Shown piece by piece: positions 45,897 through 54,872 of a stretch of 64,000 bases of DNA; within the stretch, counting starts at the first letter, position 1, and every line of letters begins with the position of its first letter. The stretch covers positions 1-64,000 of the forward strand of contig JAJZJR010000008.1 in assembly GCA_021810045.1 (NCBI GenBank), read 5' to 3'. Source of the stretch: Thermoplasmata archaeon. Its GTDB lineage: Archaea > Thermoplasmatota > Thermoplasmata > Thermoplasmatales > Thermoplasmataceae. The position numbers were made by a program, and so were the translations under genes. The notes below the pieces were generated by a model. The model worked only from the letters and a program-made list of their open reading frames with translations, made no database searches and was not told the DNA's origin.

Positions 45897-47126
45897 TCAG
45901 AATTTAAGTGTGGCAGGATATGTTCCTTCCTTTGAGGATTCCCACTGCAAAGAACCCCTTACAAGTGACAGGATGTTCGGGCCCTCCTCGAGGGACAGCA
46001 TTATCCTGTTTTCATCCAGTTTCAAGCCAAGATCCCCACTGTTCAGGACTTCAGCCAGAACATCATCTCCTCTTTTTATTTCGGTGTACGCAACTTCACC
46101 CCGGGGAGTCCTGAATTTTGCTTTTGTCCAGTAAAGGTGAGAGAAGGTCATGGTGTCTGAGAAAAGTCTGAAGTAAAAATCAAGGTCTTCAGACATTTCT
46201 CCGCTGTTCCTGAATTCCTCAATCATATCCAGGAATGCCCTGTCTATTTCCTCTGCCTCACTTTCCCCTATTACATTGCTCATGAAGATAAGGTTGGCTG
46301 CGTAGTAACTACCCCGCTTCAGTTTTCTCAGGCTCACGAATCCATGTTTGCCTGTATGCACGATGATTCTGCCATTTTTGGAATATGCCTTAAGAACTGC
46401 CTCGGCCATCTGTTCAGGATATTTCCACCTGATTCCAAAATTGTCCGGGTATTTCCAGTTGAACCATTCCGGCAGTGCTTCCATTGCTATCTCCGCATAT
46501 TTGGAATAAATGGCTTTATGTCTCTCATTCCAGTAGTCCCTTGCCAGGAATGACTGAGGGAGCTCCCTGAATTTTGGTAGATCAATGGTGGATTCCCCGA
46601 ATACGAATTTGCTTATGGATGGATTATATCTTATTGCCCATTGGCCAGGCCCAACGAAGATTACATGGTTGTCCAGCAAAAGGAATCCGAGCACAGATGT
46701 TGAAATGAGATCATAGAGCAGCCTCTTTGGCTCAACAAGAACCAGATCTATGCCCTGGTCCCCGAATTTGATTCTGGCAGCTTCCAACTGCTCCTGTGCA
46801 TCTCTGTCCCACTGATCCACAGGGACCATTGAGACAAATCTGGCTTCTATAATCGGTAATTCGGACTGGGATTTGAGAAGGTTGTTAAGCTTGGTAACCT
46901 CTTTGATGAAAAGATCAATCTTGTTCTGTGACACCTGTGGTTCTCCGTCACATTCACAGAATGTGTAACCTTTGCTGCTTTTTATGAAGATGTCATGGTA
47001 GACCCCAAGGGTTTCCAGTCTTTGTACAACGTCCTCTCCTCTGGCTACGCATAAAGCAGCGTAAGCCAGCTCAAGGAGGGGGCCTTCTATTGTAAGGTGT
47101 CCTTCAAGGTCATCAAAGTCACTCAT
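45897..47126 (-). CDS. Protein of unknown function
   Basis: A 409-aa soluble protein that I do not recognise. An N-terminal segment (residues 35-75, YHDIFIKSSKGYTFCECDGEPQVSQNKIDLFI) looks like a strand pattern with acidic residues, as in restriction-like folds, but is not decisive. The rest alternates helices and strands, with aromatic-rich stretches (WFNWKYPDNFGIRWKYP). No membrane helix or signal peptide. It sits between the ClC and amidohydrolase genes on the opposite strand. Confidence 0.65.
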   Translation of the reverse strand: MSDFDDLEGHLTIEGPLLELAYAALCVARGEDVVQRLETLGVYHDIFIKSSKGYTFCECDGEPQVSQNKIDLFIKEVTKLNNLLKSQSELPIIEARFVSMVPVDQWDRDAQEQLEAARIKFGDQGIDLVLVEPKRLLYDLISTSVLGFLLLDNHVIFVGPGQWAIRYNPSISKFVFGESTIDLPKFRELPQSFLARDYWNERHKAIYSKYAEIAMEALPEWFNWKYPDNFGIRWKYPEQMAEAVLKAYSKNGRIIVHTGKHGFVSLRKLKRGSYYAANLIFMSNVIGESEAEEIDRAFLDMIEEFRNSGEMSEDLDFYFRLFSDTMTFSHLYWTKAKFRTPRGEVAYTEIKRGDDVLAEVLNSGDLGLKLDENRIMLSLEEGPNILSLVRGSLQWESSKEGTYPATLKF

Positions 47127-47255
47127 GCATTTTCTAGGCCCTTTTTTTATTTAATCTTTTTCCGGATTTTTGGCATCGTGTGAAATTATTGCACTCTAAA
47201 AAACGAAACCTTCACAAGCTTCATTCACCATAATCGGACATCTGGGGCGCAGAAA

Positions 47256-48665
47256 TTGTTTGATTTGGTCATCTATAATGCAAATATTTTCGAAAATGAT
47301 GATGCCGATACAGTTGCAATAAACAAGGGCAGAATTGCATATGTTGGAAAGGAGAAGAAGCTGGAATCAGCGTGTTCACTGGATATCAATGGCAAGACTC
47401 TCCTACCTGGCTTTGTGGATTCCCACACACATCTTCTCAATCTGGGTCTTGCCATGAACCGCCTGGACCTGTCGCAGTGCCGGACAAGAACGGCCACCCT
47501 TGAAAAAATCAGGGATTACGTCAAGAATTCAACATCAAAAGTCATTGTGGGATACGGATGGGATGAAACAGTATGGGGTGAGAGAGATTATCTCAGTCAC
47601 AAAGAACTGGACTTTACGGATCGCCCCGTGATGCTTTACAGGAAAGACATGCATATGGCTGTGCTCAACAGCAAGGCAATGGAAATATGTGGAAGAACAT
47701 TGGAAGGGGGCGTATTTTCCGAGGAATCCCTGAGAGAAGTGCAGTGGCTGTCAAAACCTGATGATCCTGAAGTAAATGCAGCCCTTAGACTGGCCGGAGA
47801 CAAGGCAGCATCTGAAGGTATCACAACTGTAAGGGACATTATGGAATTCGGGACAATGGGGGCCATTAAATCATGGGATTTTCCAGTGAGGGTATTCGGT
47901 GCACTTTACGATCGGGAGTATGCGGAACAGGACCTTACAAACAGAAATTGGTGGGGTATCAAAATATTCCTTGATGGGTCAATCGGTTCAAGAAGTGCAG
48001 CACATTGCGGTTGGCCAAAAGGGAACCTGAAATTCACAGATGAAGGTCTCAGGAATCATCTCCTGAAGTTTTGGAAGGCTGGCCTTCCCGTTGCAATGCA
48101 TGCCATTGGCGAGATTGCCGTAAAGCAGGCTGTAAAAGCTTTATCGAACCAGAAAGGGCACATGAGGAACAGTATTGAACACTTTGAGCTTGTTGAACCG
48201 GAAATACTTCAGGAAATAAGCAATTCCACGGTGATCTCAAGTCATCCGAATTTCCTCCAGTGGTCAAAGAGTGAAGGTTTGTACGAAAACACTCTAGGAT
48301 CAGGGTGGTTTGGAAAAGACAACCCCTTCAGAATCATTATTGATTCAGGAAAGAAACTGGCATTCGGATCTGATACAATGCCTATGGGACCAAATTATGG
48401 CATTGACCTGGCCATCAATTCCGGTCACAGCATGCAGAGGATACAACTTCATGAAGCAGTGAGAGCATATACTGAAGGCGGAGCATACCTGCTTCACATG
48501 GAAGACTGCCTGGGGAAAATCCAGCCAGGTTATATGGCGGATCTGGTGATTCAGGATGAAAAATACATGGAAGACACGAAGAACATCGGGGCTATGAAAC
48601 CCCTTGCAACATTAAGGGAAGGTGTTTTCACATTCAGTTCAACAGAATTCCAGGAAGTTCCATGA
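47256..48665 (+). CDS. Metal-dependent amidohydrolase (YtcJ-like, Amidohydro_3)
   Basis: The 469-aa protein has DSHTHLLNLG with the first metal histidines near 57-59, a WWGIKIFLDGSIGSRSA lysine/aspartate segment, MHAIGE, IEHFE, and FGSDTMPMGPN, in the order found in YtcJ-type exoenzyme amidohydrolases. These enzymes hydrolyse amide or cyclic bonds in small molecules; the substrate is not known. It begins with TTG at 47256 in a stretch without a good ribosome site. Confidence 0.85.
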   Translation: MFDLVIYNANIFENDDADTVAINKGRIAYVGKEKKLESACSLDINGKTLLPGFVDSHTHLLNLGLAMNRLDLSQCRTRTATLEKIRDYVKNSTSKVIVGYGWDETVWGERDYLSHKELDFTDRPVMLYRKDMHMAVLNSKAMEICGRTLEGGVFSEESLREVQWLSKPDDPEVNAALRLAGDKAASEGITTVRDIMEFGTMGAIKSWDFPVRVFGALYDREYAEQDLTNRNWWGIKIFLDGSIGSRSAAHCGWPKGNLKFTDEGLRNHLLKFWKAGLPVAMHAIGEIAVKQAVKALSNQKGHMRNSIEHFELVEPEILQEISNSTVISSHPNFLQWSKSEGLYENTLGSGWFGKDNPFRIIIDSGKKLAFGSDTMPMGPNYGIDLAINSGHSMQRIQLHEAVRAYTEGGAYLLHMEDCLGKIQPGYMADLVIQDEKYMEDTKNIGAMKPLATLREGVFTFSSTEFQEVP

Positions 48666-48741
48666 GACAATACCAGGAGACACCTACAGTGCTAAGTATA
48701 AATAAGATAAACTGATAGTCACTACTGGAGTATCTGTAATA

Positions 48742-49335
48742 ATGTCATTCTCACAGTTTAACATGTATTCTGCAAAGGATCCCTTCGAAGACAGGTTGCC
48801 CAAAAAACCTGGACGCATCAGTGATCAGGACAGGGTGGATCCTGAAAATGAACCGGAATATTTTCTGAGCCTTGACAGGAAAATGGACTACGACAAAATC
48901 TTTAATGTTGTAAAGAACACGGTAAGATTTGTTACAAGAAAGGAAAGGTCCGGTCTGGGTCTCGCACTTTCCGATTTGCCTGCAACTCTGGGAGCCTTCT
49001 GGCAGGTTGGAGGGAATTACATTGTCATGAACCAGGCCCTCATAGATGCAATGACCCGGCTCACAAGCTCCACAAGGGAATTCAATTCATTTATCTATAT
49101 GATCCTGACCCATGAGTATCTTCATTCTCTTGGATTCATAGATGAAATGGAGGCAAGAAAGATGACTGCAGAGGTTGCCCTGAAATCATTCGGCAAAAAT
49201 CATCCAGCCTTCACAATGAGCAATGGAGATCTCTGGACCCTCTACCCACAGCTTAGAACTATTGCAGGTGGTACAGGACAGAACATGAAAATTATTGGGA
49301 ACTTTGACAGTTCATCCACATCATATATAGCCTGA
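48742..49335 (+). CDS. Small HExxH zincin-like protein of unknown function
   Basis: The 197-aa protein has a charged N-terminus and, near residue 124, H-EYL-H128 within a helix (FIYMILTHEYLHSLGFIDEMEAR), the zinc-metallopeptidase pattern. E135 or E137 could be the third ligand. GGNYIVMNQALI just before it matches the edge strand seen in zincins. No signal peptide. GGAG and a TATA AAGTATAAATAAG (48694-48706) precede the ATG. Family not recognised. Confidence 0.7.
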   Translation: MSFSQFNMYSAKDPFEDRLPKKPGRISDQDRVDPENEPEYFLSLDRKMDYDKIFNVVKNTVRFVTRKERSGLGLALSDLPATLGAFWQVGGNYIVMNQALIDAMTRLTSSTREFNSFIYMILTHEYLHSLGFIDEMEARKMTAEVALKSFGKNHPAFTMSNGDLWTLYPQLRTIAGGTGQNMKIIGNFDSSSTSYIA

Positions 49336-49377
49336 TTTTCCAATACAGCCTTTTTTAAAAAGATAAAAACTGCATCC

Positions 49378-50322
49378 CTACTCGGATGCAATGTTTTCCA
49401 GCAGGTCAACATAATGGATGTCGATTTTCCAATCCTTGAATTCCTTGCTGGCGTTGTATATTACATTGAAGAATTCCGGCATGACCATCTCAGGAACCAC
49501 TGTGGCAATGGAAAATATTGGTCCAATGAGTTTCTGTTCAACCCCGAGTGTAACTATTGCACTGGATGAGGCCTGGTTAATGAAATACTGAACAAGAGGA
49601 TTTGAGAAAGCAGTCTCATAGATCCTGTCATCCTTCGATATTTCGTTTATCCAGTCTTCTTTTCCCCTTAGGAGGGCAGTCCTGTCATAGTAAACAGCTC
49701 TGATCTCATCTTCAAGAAGATACTTGAGTTCTCTGGTCCAGCTGACACCGAGGTTTTTCAGTACAGGATCGTTTGCAATCTTCATGTACGATGGTGGCAC
49801 TCTACTGTCTATTTCCACGTATTTCAGCGGGATTGCCGCAGATATTTCCCGGAATGTTGCAAGAAGGCCTACGCTTTTTCCAAGAAATCTTATGGCAAAC
49901 CTGCTGAAACTGACCATTCTCTCCTTTAATGACTCCCCGACCTTGTGTTCATCAACAGAATGGAACCTCATGTAAATGTAGTAATAGCCTCCATTGAAGA
50001 GAACTGCATCAATGATCACAGATGGAACTTTGTTCAGGGACTTGAAAGCTTCAAGAAATGCCGTTCCCTTGAGATCTCTTGTCAGCATAACCGAATCAGA
50101 TGTTATCTGGGGATCGTATTCCTTCAGAGACTGGTGTATCTCATCCTCATCAAGCCCCTCATTCTCGAAGTTGAAAATTGCAAAGCCTCCTTCCCTGGTA
50201 ACTCTTATTCTCACAATTGACGTAAGTCCATTCTCAAGCAGGAATTCCTCAAGGTTAGAGCTTCCGGCGAATGAAAATATGCACTGTCTGTCCAGTATCC
50301 CACTTATTTCCTTAATTATCAC
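49378..50322 (-). CDS. Protein of unknown function
   Basis: From the GTG at 50322 the protein has 314 aa; the frame extends to 50361, but a TATA-like AAATATATTC about 27 nt ahead of the GTG and the hydrophobic nature of the extra residues favour the shorter form. The sequence (RVTREGGFAIFNFENEGLDEDEIHQSLKEYDPQ; KDWKIDIHYVDLLENIASE) has alternating alpha/beta character with no catalytic motif I can name. The end lies near a T-rich stretch at 49345-49365. Confidence 0.6.
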   Translation of the reverse strand: MIIKEISGILDRQCIFSFAGSSNLEEFLLENGLTSIVRIRVTREGGFAIFNFENEGLDEDEIHQSLKEYDPQITSDSVMLTRDLKGTAFLEAFKSLNKVPSVIIDAVLFNGGYYYIYMRFHSVDEHKVGESLKERMVSFSRFAIRFLGKSVGLLATFREISAAIPLKYVEIDSRVPPSYMKIANDPVLKNLGVSWTRELKYLLEDEIRAVYYDRTALLRGKEDWINEISKDDRIYETAFSNPLVQYFINQASSSAIVTLGVEQKLIGPIFSIATVVPEMVMPEFFNVIYNASKEFKDWKIDIHYVDLLENIASE

Positions 50323-50374
50323 AATTAAGTAAAGTATACTCAGTTGAATATATTTGTGCAATACCTCTTAGAAG

Positions 50375-51226
50375 TCATGATTTAGGTTTCCTGGTAAGCT
50401 CCCTTATGGATTTCCAGTCCTCCTCGCTCAGGGATGAGAGAAAACCAAACTGTGAGGCATTTGATATTGCTTCCCCACCGTCTATGACAACTGCTTCTCC
50501 ATTGATGAACGATGCACCATCGCTTATCAGGAATGCTGCAAGGTCAGTCAGTTCATCGTGGGTTCCGAATCTCTTGAATGGAATCCTTTCAAGCATTCTG
50601 TCAGAAAGCTCTTTAGTGGGTGCCAGTCGGCTCCATGCTCCCTCGGTTGGAAAAGCTCCGGGGGCAATTGCAACATGCCTGATCCCGTACTTGGCCCACT
50701 CTGAGGCAAGAGACCTTGTTAGTGCAAGTACACCGCCCTTTGCAGCCGCAGAGGGTGCAACGTAAGCAGATCCTGTCGTGGCATAAGTTGTAACGATGTT
50801 GAGGACAGTACCCCCGTTCTTTCTTTCAATCCACCTTTTTCCAAGATCAAGGGTACAATAAAAAGTTCCATGGAGTACTATGTTAAGAATGCTGTCAACA
50901 GCATTGGGGGAGAGATACTCAACAGGGCTGATGAAGTTTCCAGCAGCGTTATTGACAAGCGTATTGAATTCCCCGGACTCCTTCTCCATAGCATCAACTG
51001 CTGAGTGTATCTCATCAGGATTCCTTACGTCTGCAACGTGATAGGTGGCCTCTATTCCGGCTTTCTTGAGGTCGTCAACAGTGGCTGTGAGTCTCTGCTC
51101 ATTTCTACTCATTATACCAATGGAAGCTCCAAGGGATCCGAATTTGAATGCCATTGATCTTCCAAGACCCGTTGCTCCTCCAGTTATGAGAATATTTCTG
51201 TTCTTAAGCAAGTCAGGGGAAAACAT
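50375..51226 (-). CDS. 2,4-dienoyl-CoA reductase-like short-chain dehydrogenase
   Basis: The 283-aa SDR has the NADPH-binding ITGGATGLGR, NNAAGNF (about 91-97), and the YATTGSAYVAPSAAAKGG segment, where the usual YxxxK is replaced by SAAAK. That replacement, with GAWSRL, IPFKRFGTHDELTDLAAFLISDGASFINGE, closely follows mitochondrial and bacterial 2,4-dienoyl-CoA reductases, which reduce dienoyl-CoA in the breakdown of unsaturated fatty acids. In an ether-lipid archaeon this suggests use of imported fatty acids or a different enoyl substrate. Ends 31 bp from the MFS gene start region. Confidence 0.8.
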   Translation of the reverse strand: MFSPDLLKNRNILITGGATGLGRSMAFKFGSLGASIGIMSRNEQRLTATVDDLKKAGIEATYHVADVRNPDEIHSAVDAMEKESGEFNTLVNNAAGNFISPVEYLSPNAVDSILNIVLHGTFYCTLDLGKRWIERKNGGTVLNIVTTYATTGSAYVAPSAAAKGGVLALTRSLASEWAKYGIRHVAIAPGAFPTEGAWSRLAPTKELSDRMLERIPFKRFGTHDELTDLAAFLISDGASFINGEAVVIDGGEAISNASQFGFLSSLSEEDWKSIRELTRKPKS

Positions 51227-51256
51227 AAGGGATAAGTGGTAAAAAGGCTAATTAAA

Positions 51257-52504
51257 TTATTTCAAAGGAACATTACCAAAATTTTCCTGTTTTGCCATCA
51301 TTGCAGTGATCCTGGGTGTGAAAAGAAACAGGAGCAGGGCCATAAACATCAGGGATGATCCGAGAAACATCCACATTGGTCCAAACCGTCCGCCGGTTGA
51401 ATCAACAATGAAACCTGAAAGTGGAGTTCCAACAATTGAACCGAAACTGATAATCATCATACTTGTTCCGCTGTAGGTTCCAACGTTTCCCTTAGGGGCA
51501 ATCTCTGATATCAGGGTGACGTAGTTGCTGTTCCAGGCAACTGCCGTGAATCCGATTGCCACAGCCATGATTGCAACTGCATAAATTGATCCGCCTGTAT
51601 TGGGAAATATGAAAAGCATAAGACCGGCCAGAGTCATGATGAGGGTGTAGTTTCTTATTCTATGCCCTCCGAAGAGCCTCATGGTGATGGATGGCCAAAG
51701 TATTCTTCCCATCACGGATCCGAGAAGGAGGACAATAAACATGGTCTCTGCAATAAGGACCTGGAAATTTATACTTGTAACATAAAGGACAAAGTAGGTA
51801 AAAACTGACTGCTGTCCCCATGAGAGAAAGGCTGTTATTGCACTTATGATCAGGACCCTTCTGTCACTGAAGACTTTTCTTACAGTGCCCCTGGTTTTTT
51901 CCCTGGTTGGTTTTTCAATGGATCCCTGTTTTTCCCCTCTTATCACAAGAGCTATCACCGCTGTAACTATGAATAAGGCCAGAAAAGCAGTCCTTAAGGA
52001 AAAATGAAGTGCAATAAGCGGCAAGGCTATGGCTGCAAGTATTGTTCCAATGGGCACACCGCTCTGTTTTATGCCCATTGGGGAAGCATGCCTGGGGAAA
52101 AAATGATCCATGATTGAACTGTTTGTGGCAGGTGTGACCATTCCATATCCAGCACCTACGAGATAATAGGCCCCAATGAGGAAAATATATGATTGTGCAA
52201 AATAGGCAAGAAGTGAACCAAGTGCAAGAATCCCGTATGAGATCTTCATTGTTCTCTGGGGGCCAAGGGAATCAACCACCAGTCCGGAAAGGAAAGATAC
52301 ACTCATGGACCCTATGAAAACAGCACTGGTTATGAGGCCCACTGAGGCTTCATTCAGAATAAACCCTAATTTAATGAAATGGGAAAGGGGAGCATAAGAT
52401 GAGTTGGTGAAATTCCCCATGATCTGCAGGATCATTATTTCAGCAAGGAACATGGTGCTGTTCCTTATTTTTTTAGATTTTTCCGTAGCTGGGTATTGAT
52501 ACAA
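51257..52504 (-). CDS. Major facilitator superfamily transporter
   Basis: The 415-aa protein has twelve likely membrane helices, the loop-2/3 MFS motif GLVVDSLGPQRTM and a fifth-helix MGIKQSGVPIG typical of NarK/CynX/OFA-type anion transporters. The start is TTG at 52504; an ATG at 52453 just before the first helix is an alternative. Substrate is not known. It is close to the reductase gene on the same strand. Confidence 0.85.
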   Translation of the reverse strand: MYQYPATEKSKKIRNSTMFLAEIMILQIMGNFTNSSYAPLSHFIKLGFILNEASVGLITSAVFIGSMSVSFLSGLVVDSLGPQRTMKISYGILALGSLLAYFAQSYIFLIGAYYLVGAGYGMVTPATNSSIMDHFFPRHASPMGIKQSGVPIGTILAAIALPLIALHFSLRTAFLALFIVTAVIALVIRGEKQGSIEKPTREKTRGTVRKVFSDRRVLIISAITAFLSWGQQSVFTYFVLYVTSINFQVLIAETMFIVLLLGSVMGRILWPSITMRLFGGHRIRNYTLIMTLAGLMLFIFPNTGGSIYAVAIMAVAIGFTAVAWNSNYVTLISEIAPKGNVGTYSGTSMMIISFGSIVGTPLSGFIVDSTGGRFGPMWMFLGSSLMFMALLLFLFTPRITAMMAKQENFGNVPLK

Positions 52505-52578
52505 AGTGCATAAAACTAAAGATTTTCAATGGCTCCACCTGATCACAGGCAGTGAATTCTGTCACTTCGTCTTTTTTA

Positions 52579-54003
52579 TCAGACGAATCTTCTGTAAACA
52601 AGTGAATGAAAGACTTTCTGCTGAAATCCATCATTCAGGAGCAGGAAGATGGCTATGGCATACATTACTGCAGCAGAGGCTAACAGGAATGGCATGTAGA
52701 AATAGGTCACAATCCCTGCTATGAGTGTAAATATGAATGGCAATGAAATGACGAAGAAGCTCAGGGTCCCTGACGGTGGCATATCATTCCTCACATACTG
52801 TTCCGGAAGGAGGAATCCTGAGATATAGAGGCCAAATACCGATGAAGGGAATGCAAGGACTACCAATGTTAATGTTATATCTGTTCCAAGTTTCAGAAAA
52901 AGAGGGTGACCTATTATGGCCATTCCAGCCAACGGGATAAGTGTTGGAGCCAGCAATATTGTGAGAAGCAGGGATTTTGCCAGAACATGGTTCCTGATAA
53001 ACCTTGTATCACCTATGGTGGACCCAAGAAGCCATATGCGTTCCTGCGAAAGTGATAAGGAAACCATGTTCCATATGATGAGGGAAGTGAAAAACGAGGC
53101 ATATATCAGGACTATATCGCCTGTTGCACCGTTGGTAGACCCAATTGGCGTATGAAACAGATAAACAAGTGCCACGGCAATAACAACATTAACCAGCAAT
53201 AAGTAAAGACCGGCTCTTTTTGTTCTGATTCTACCGTATCTGGGTCCTCTGGCACTTGTATAGTTTGCCATGATGGTAAAAGTGATCAGCAATCCCAGCC
53301 GGAATGAGGTTCTTTCAGGTCTTCTTCCCGCGAAATCGATGGGATCGGTAACGAGTTCTTTTCTTCTCTTCCTTACTATGCGGTAAGGTGCATATCCGAC
53401 TTTGCTTACTGAAAAGAACAGTGCAGCAAGGATTGCAAGTAGAAGGAGAGATGATGCAGCCAGGCCCCAAAGATACATTGAAGTTCCCACATTACCCATG
53501 GTAAGGGGATTTCCTATGAGGCTGCTGAAATTCAGCAGTGAAATCAGGAAAACCGCAAGGAGTGCTCTGTCAAATCCAGCGGAAATTGCAAGCATTGCTG
53601 TTAGTATGAAGGTGAAGTAAAGCAGCAAAGTCTCCATACCCATGAAAGCGGCTGGAACATTGAAGGACAGTGGAAAAATCAGTGTTAGTCTGTCAGCAAT
53701 AAGAATAATGGGTGAAACCAGGAGTACTATAAAGAAGAATATCCCACCAGTAAGTTTCCATCTGCTAACGCCGGTGATTAAAAGATTCTCAAGATCAGAA
53801 GGGATGAAAAATATCCTGCTGAAAATGAGGGAAATTAAAAGGAATACAGTGATTGCAGCATCCTGAATGGTGTTTGCAGGAAAACCTGTGGAGGAAAAAA
53901 CTGTCGGCCCCGATCCTTCAAAAGTGATGAGAACTGTTGGTATGGCCGTCCAGTACATCAGGATCACTGCAATATATCCTCCTAGAGGCACCCGGCTTTT
54001 CAT
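52579..54003 (-). CDS. ABC transporter membrane subunit (ABC-2 type, predicted)
   Basis: The 474-aa protein has about ten or eleven hydrophobic helices and no other clear motif. It lies 22 bp downstream of an ATP-binding gene on the same strand, so it most likely forms the membrane half of an exporter. Length is near that of archaeal ABC-2 permeases that carry two sets of helices. Cargo unknown. Confidence 0.75.
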   Translation of the reverse strand: MKSRVPLGGYIAVILMYWTAIPTVLITFEGSGPTVFSSTGFPANTIQDAAITVFLLISLIFSRIFFIPSDLENLLITGVSRWKLTGGIFFFIVLLVSPIILIADRLTLIFPLSFNVPAAFMGMETLLLYFTFILTAMLAISAGFDRALLAVFLISLLNFSSLIGNPLTMGNVGTSMYLWGLAASSLLLLAILAALFFSVSKVGYAPYRIVRKRRKELVTDPIDFAGRRPERTSFRLGLLITFTIMANYTSARGPRYGRIRTKRAGLYLLLVNVVIAVALVYLFHTPIGSTNGATGDIVLIYASFFTSLIIWNMVSLSLSQERIWLLGSTIGDTRFIRNHVLAKSLLLTILLAPTLIPLAGMAIIGHPLFLKLGTDITLTLVVLAFPSSVFGLYISGFLLPEQYVRNDMPPSGTLSFFVISLPFIFTLIAGIVTYFYMPFLLASAAVMYAIAIFLLLNDGFQQKVFHSLVYRRFV

Positions 54004-54025
54004 AAGGAAAAACAGTATATTCCGG

Positions 54026-54733
54026 TTAGGCAGTTTGCATCAGCCTCACAATCTTTGATTCCATGGAATCTTCCTCGGTACCGAAATCTGAGAGTTCTGC
54101 AAACTTCCCCCGCCACTTTATCTTTGCCGCTGAAAGAAGCATTATTTCCTGGGTAAGTCTTGTTGCGGTGGAGACAAGATGTGTGGATACAAGGATGGTC
54201 TTGCTGCTTCCATAAATATATTTAACAAGTCTTTCCTGAGTAGGAATGTCAAGATAATTTAATGGCTCATCCAGTATCAGGACATCTGGGTCATGAAGAG
54301 TGGCCATGCCAAGTGCAAGTCTCTGGGTGTTTCCCCTTGACAGCATGGCTGCCTTGGTCATGTCAAGGCCATGCAAATCAAACATATCTAAGGCCCATTC
54401 TGCAGCTTCCCTAACGTTTTCGGCTCCCCTCAGGGATGCCGAGTATTCAAGATTCTCCCTTACTGACAGGAGCCTGTAAGGCATGGGCTCTTCCGGAAGA
54501 TACCCTATTCTCCTTCTTATTTCCTCATCTTCCGGATCGCCATCCAAAACCCTCACGTTTCCGCTTGCGGGTCTGAGGATACCGCAGGCGATTTTGAATG
54601 CTGTTGATTTCCCTGCCCCGTTCTGCCCAATCAGGGAAATCTTATCGCCCTTCTCCAGTTTGAAAGAAACATCATCAAGCACATTTTCAAGGGAATATGC
54701 GAAAGACACATTCTGAAACTCAATATGTGCCAT
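54026..54733 (-). CDS. ABC transporter ATP-binding protein (exporter type)
   Basis: The 235-aa ATPase has Walker A GQNGAGKST (36-44), Q-loop LPEEPMPYRLLSVRENL, signature MLSRGNTQRLALGMATL (a variant of LSGGQ), Walker B VLILDEPLNYLD and H-loop VSTHLV. Small size fits exporters of the NatA/CcmA class. It is followed at 22 bp by its membrane partner. Confidence 0.92.
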   Translation of the reverse strand: MAHIEFQNVSFAYSLENVLDDVSFKLEKGDKISLIGQNGAGKSTAFKIACGILRPASGNVRVLDGDPEDEEIRRRIGYLPEEPMPYRLLSVRENLEYSASLRGAENVREAAEWALDMFDLHGLDMTKAAMLSRGNTQRLALGMATLHDPDVLILDEPLNYLDIPTQERLVKYIYGSSKTILVSTHLVSTATRLTQEIMLLSAAKIKWRGKFAELSDFGTEEDSMESKIVRLMQTA

Positions 54734-54872
54734 ATTATGTTTAAATGTTCTTAATATAAAATTGTTTACAATTTTTTCTATTTTGAATTATTCGGACAAA
54801 ACAGGGTCAGTCGGAGCCGGAGAGAAGCATATAAATCTCAGCTGTTCATGTAGAACTGTTCAGGTAGATTAA

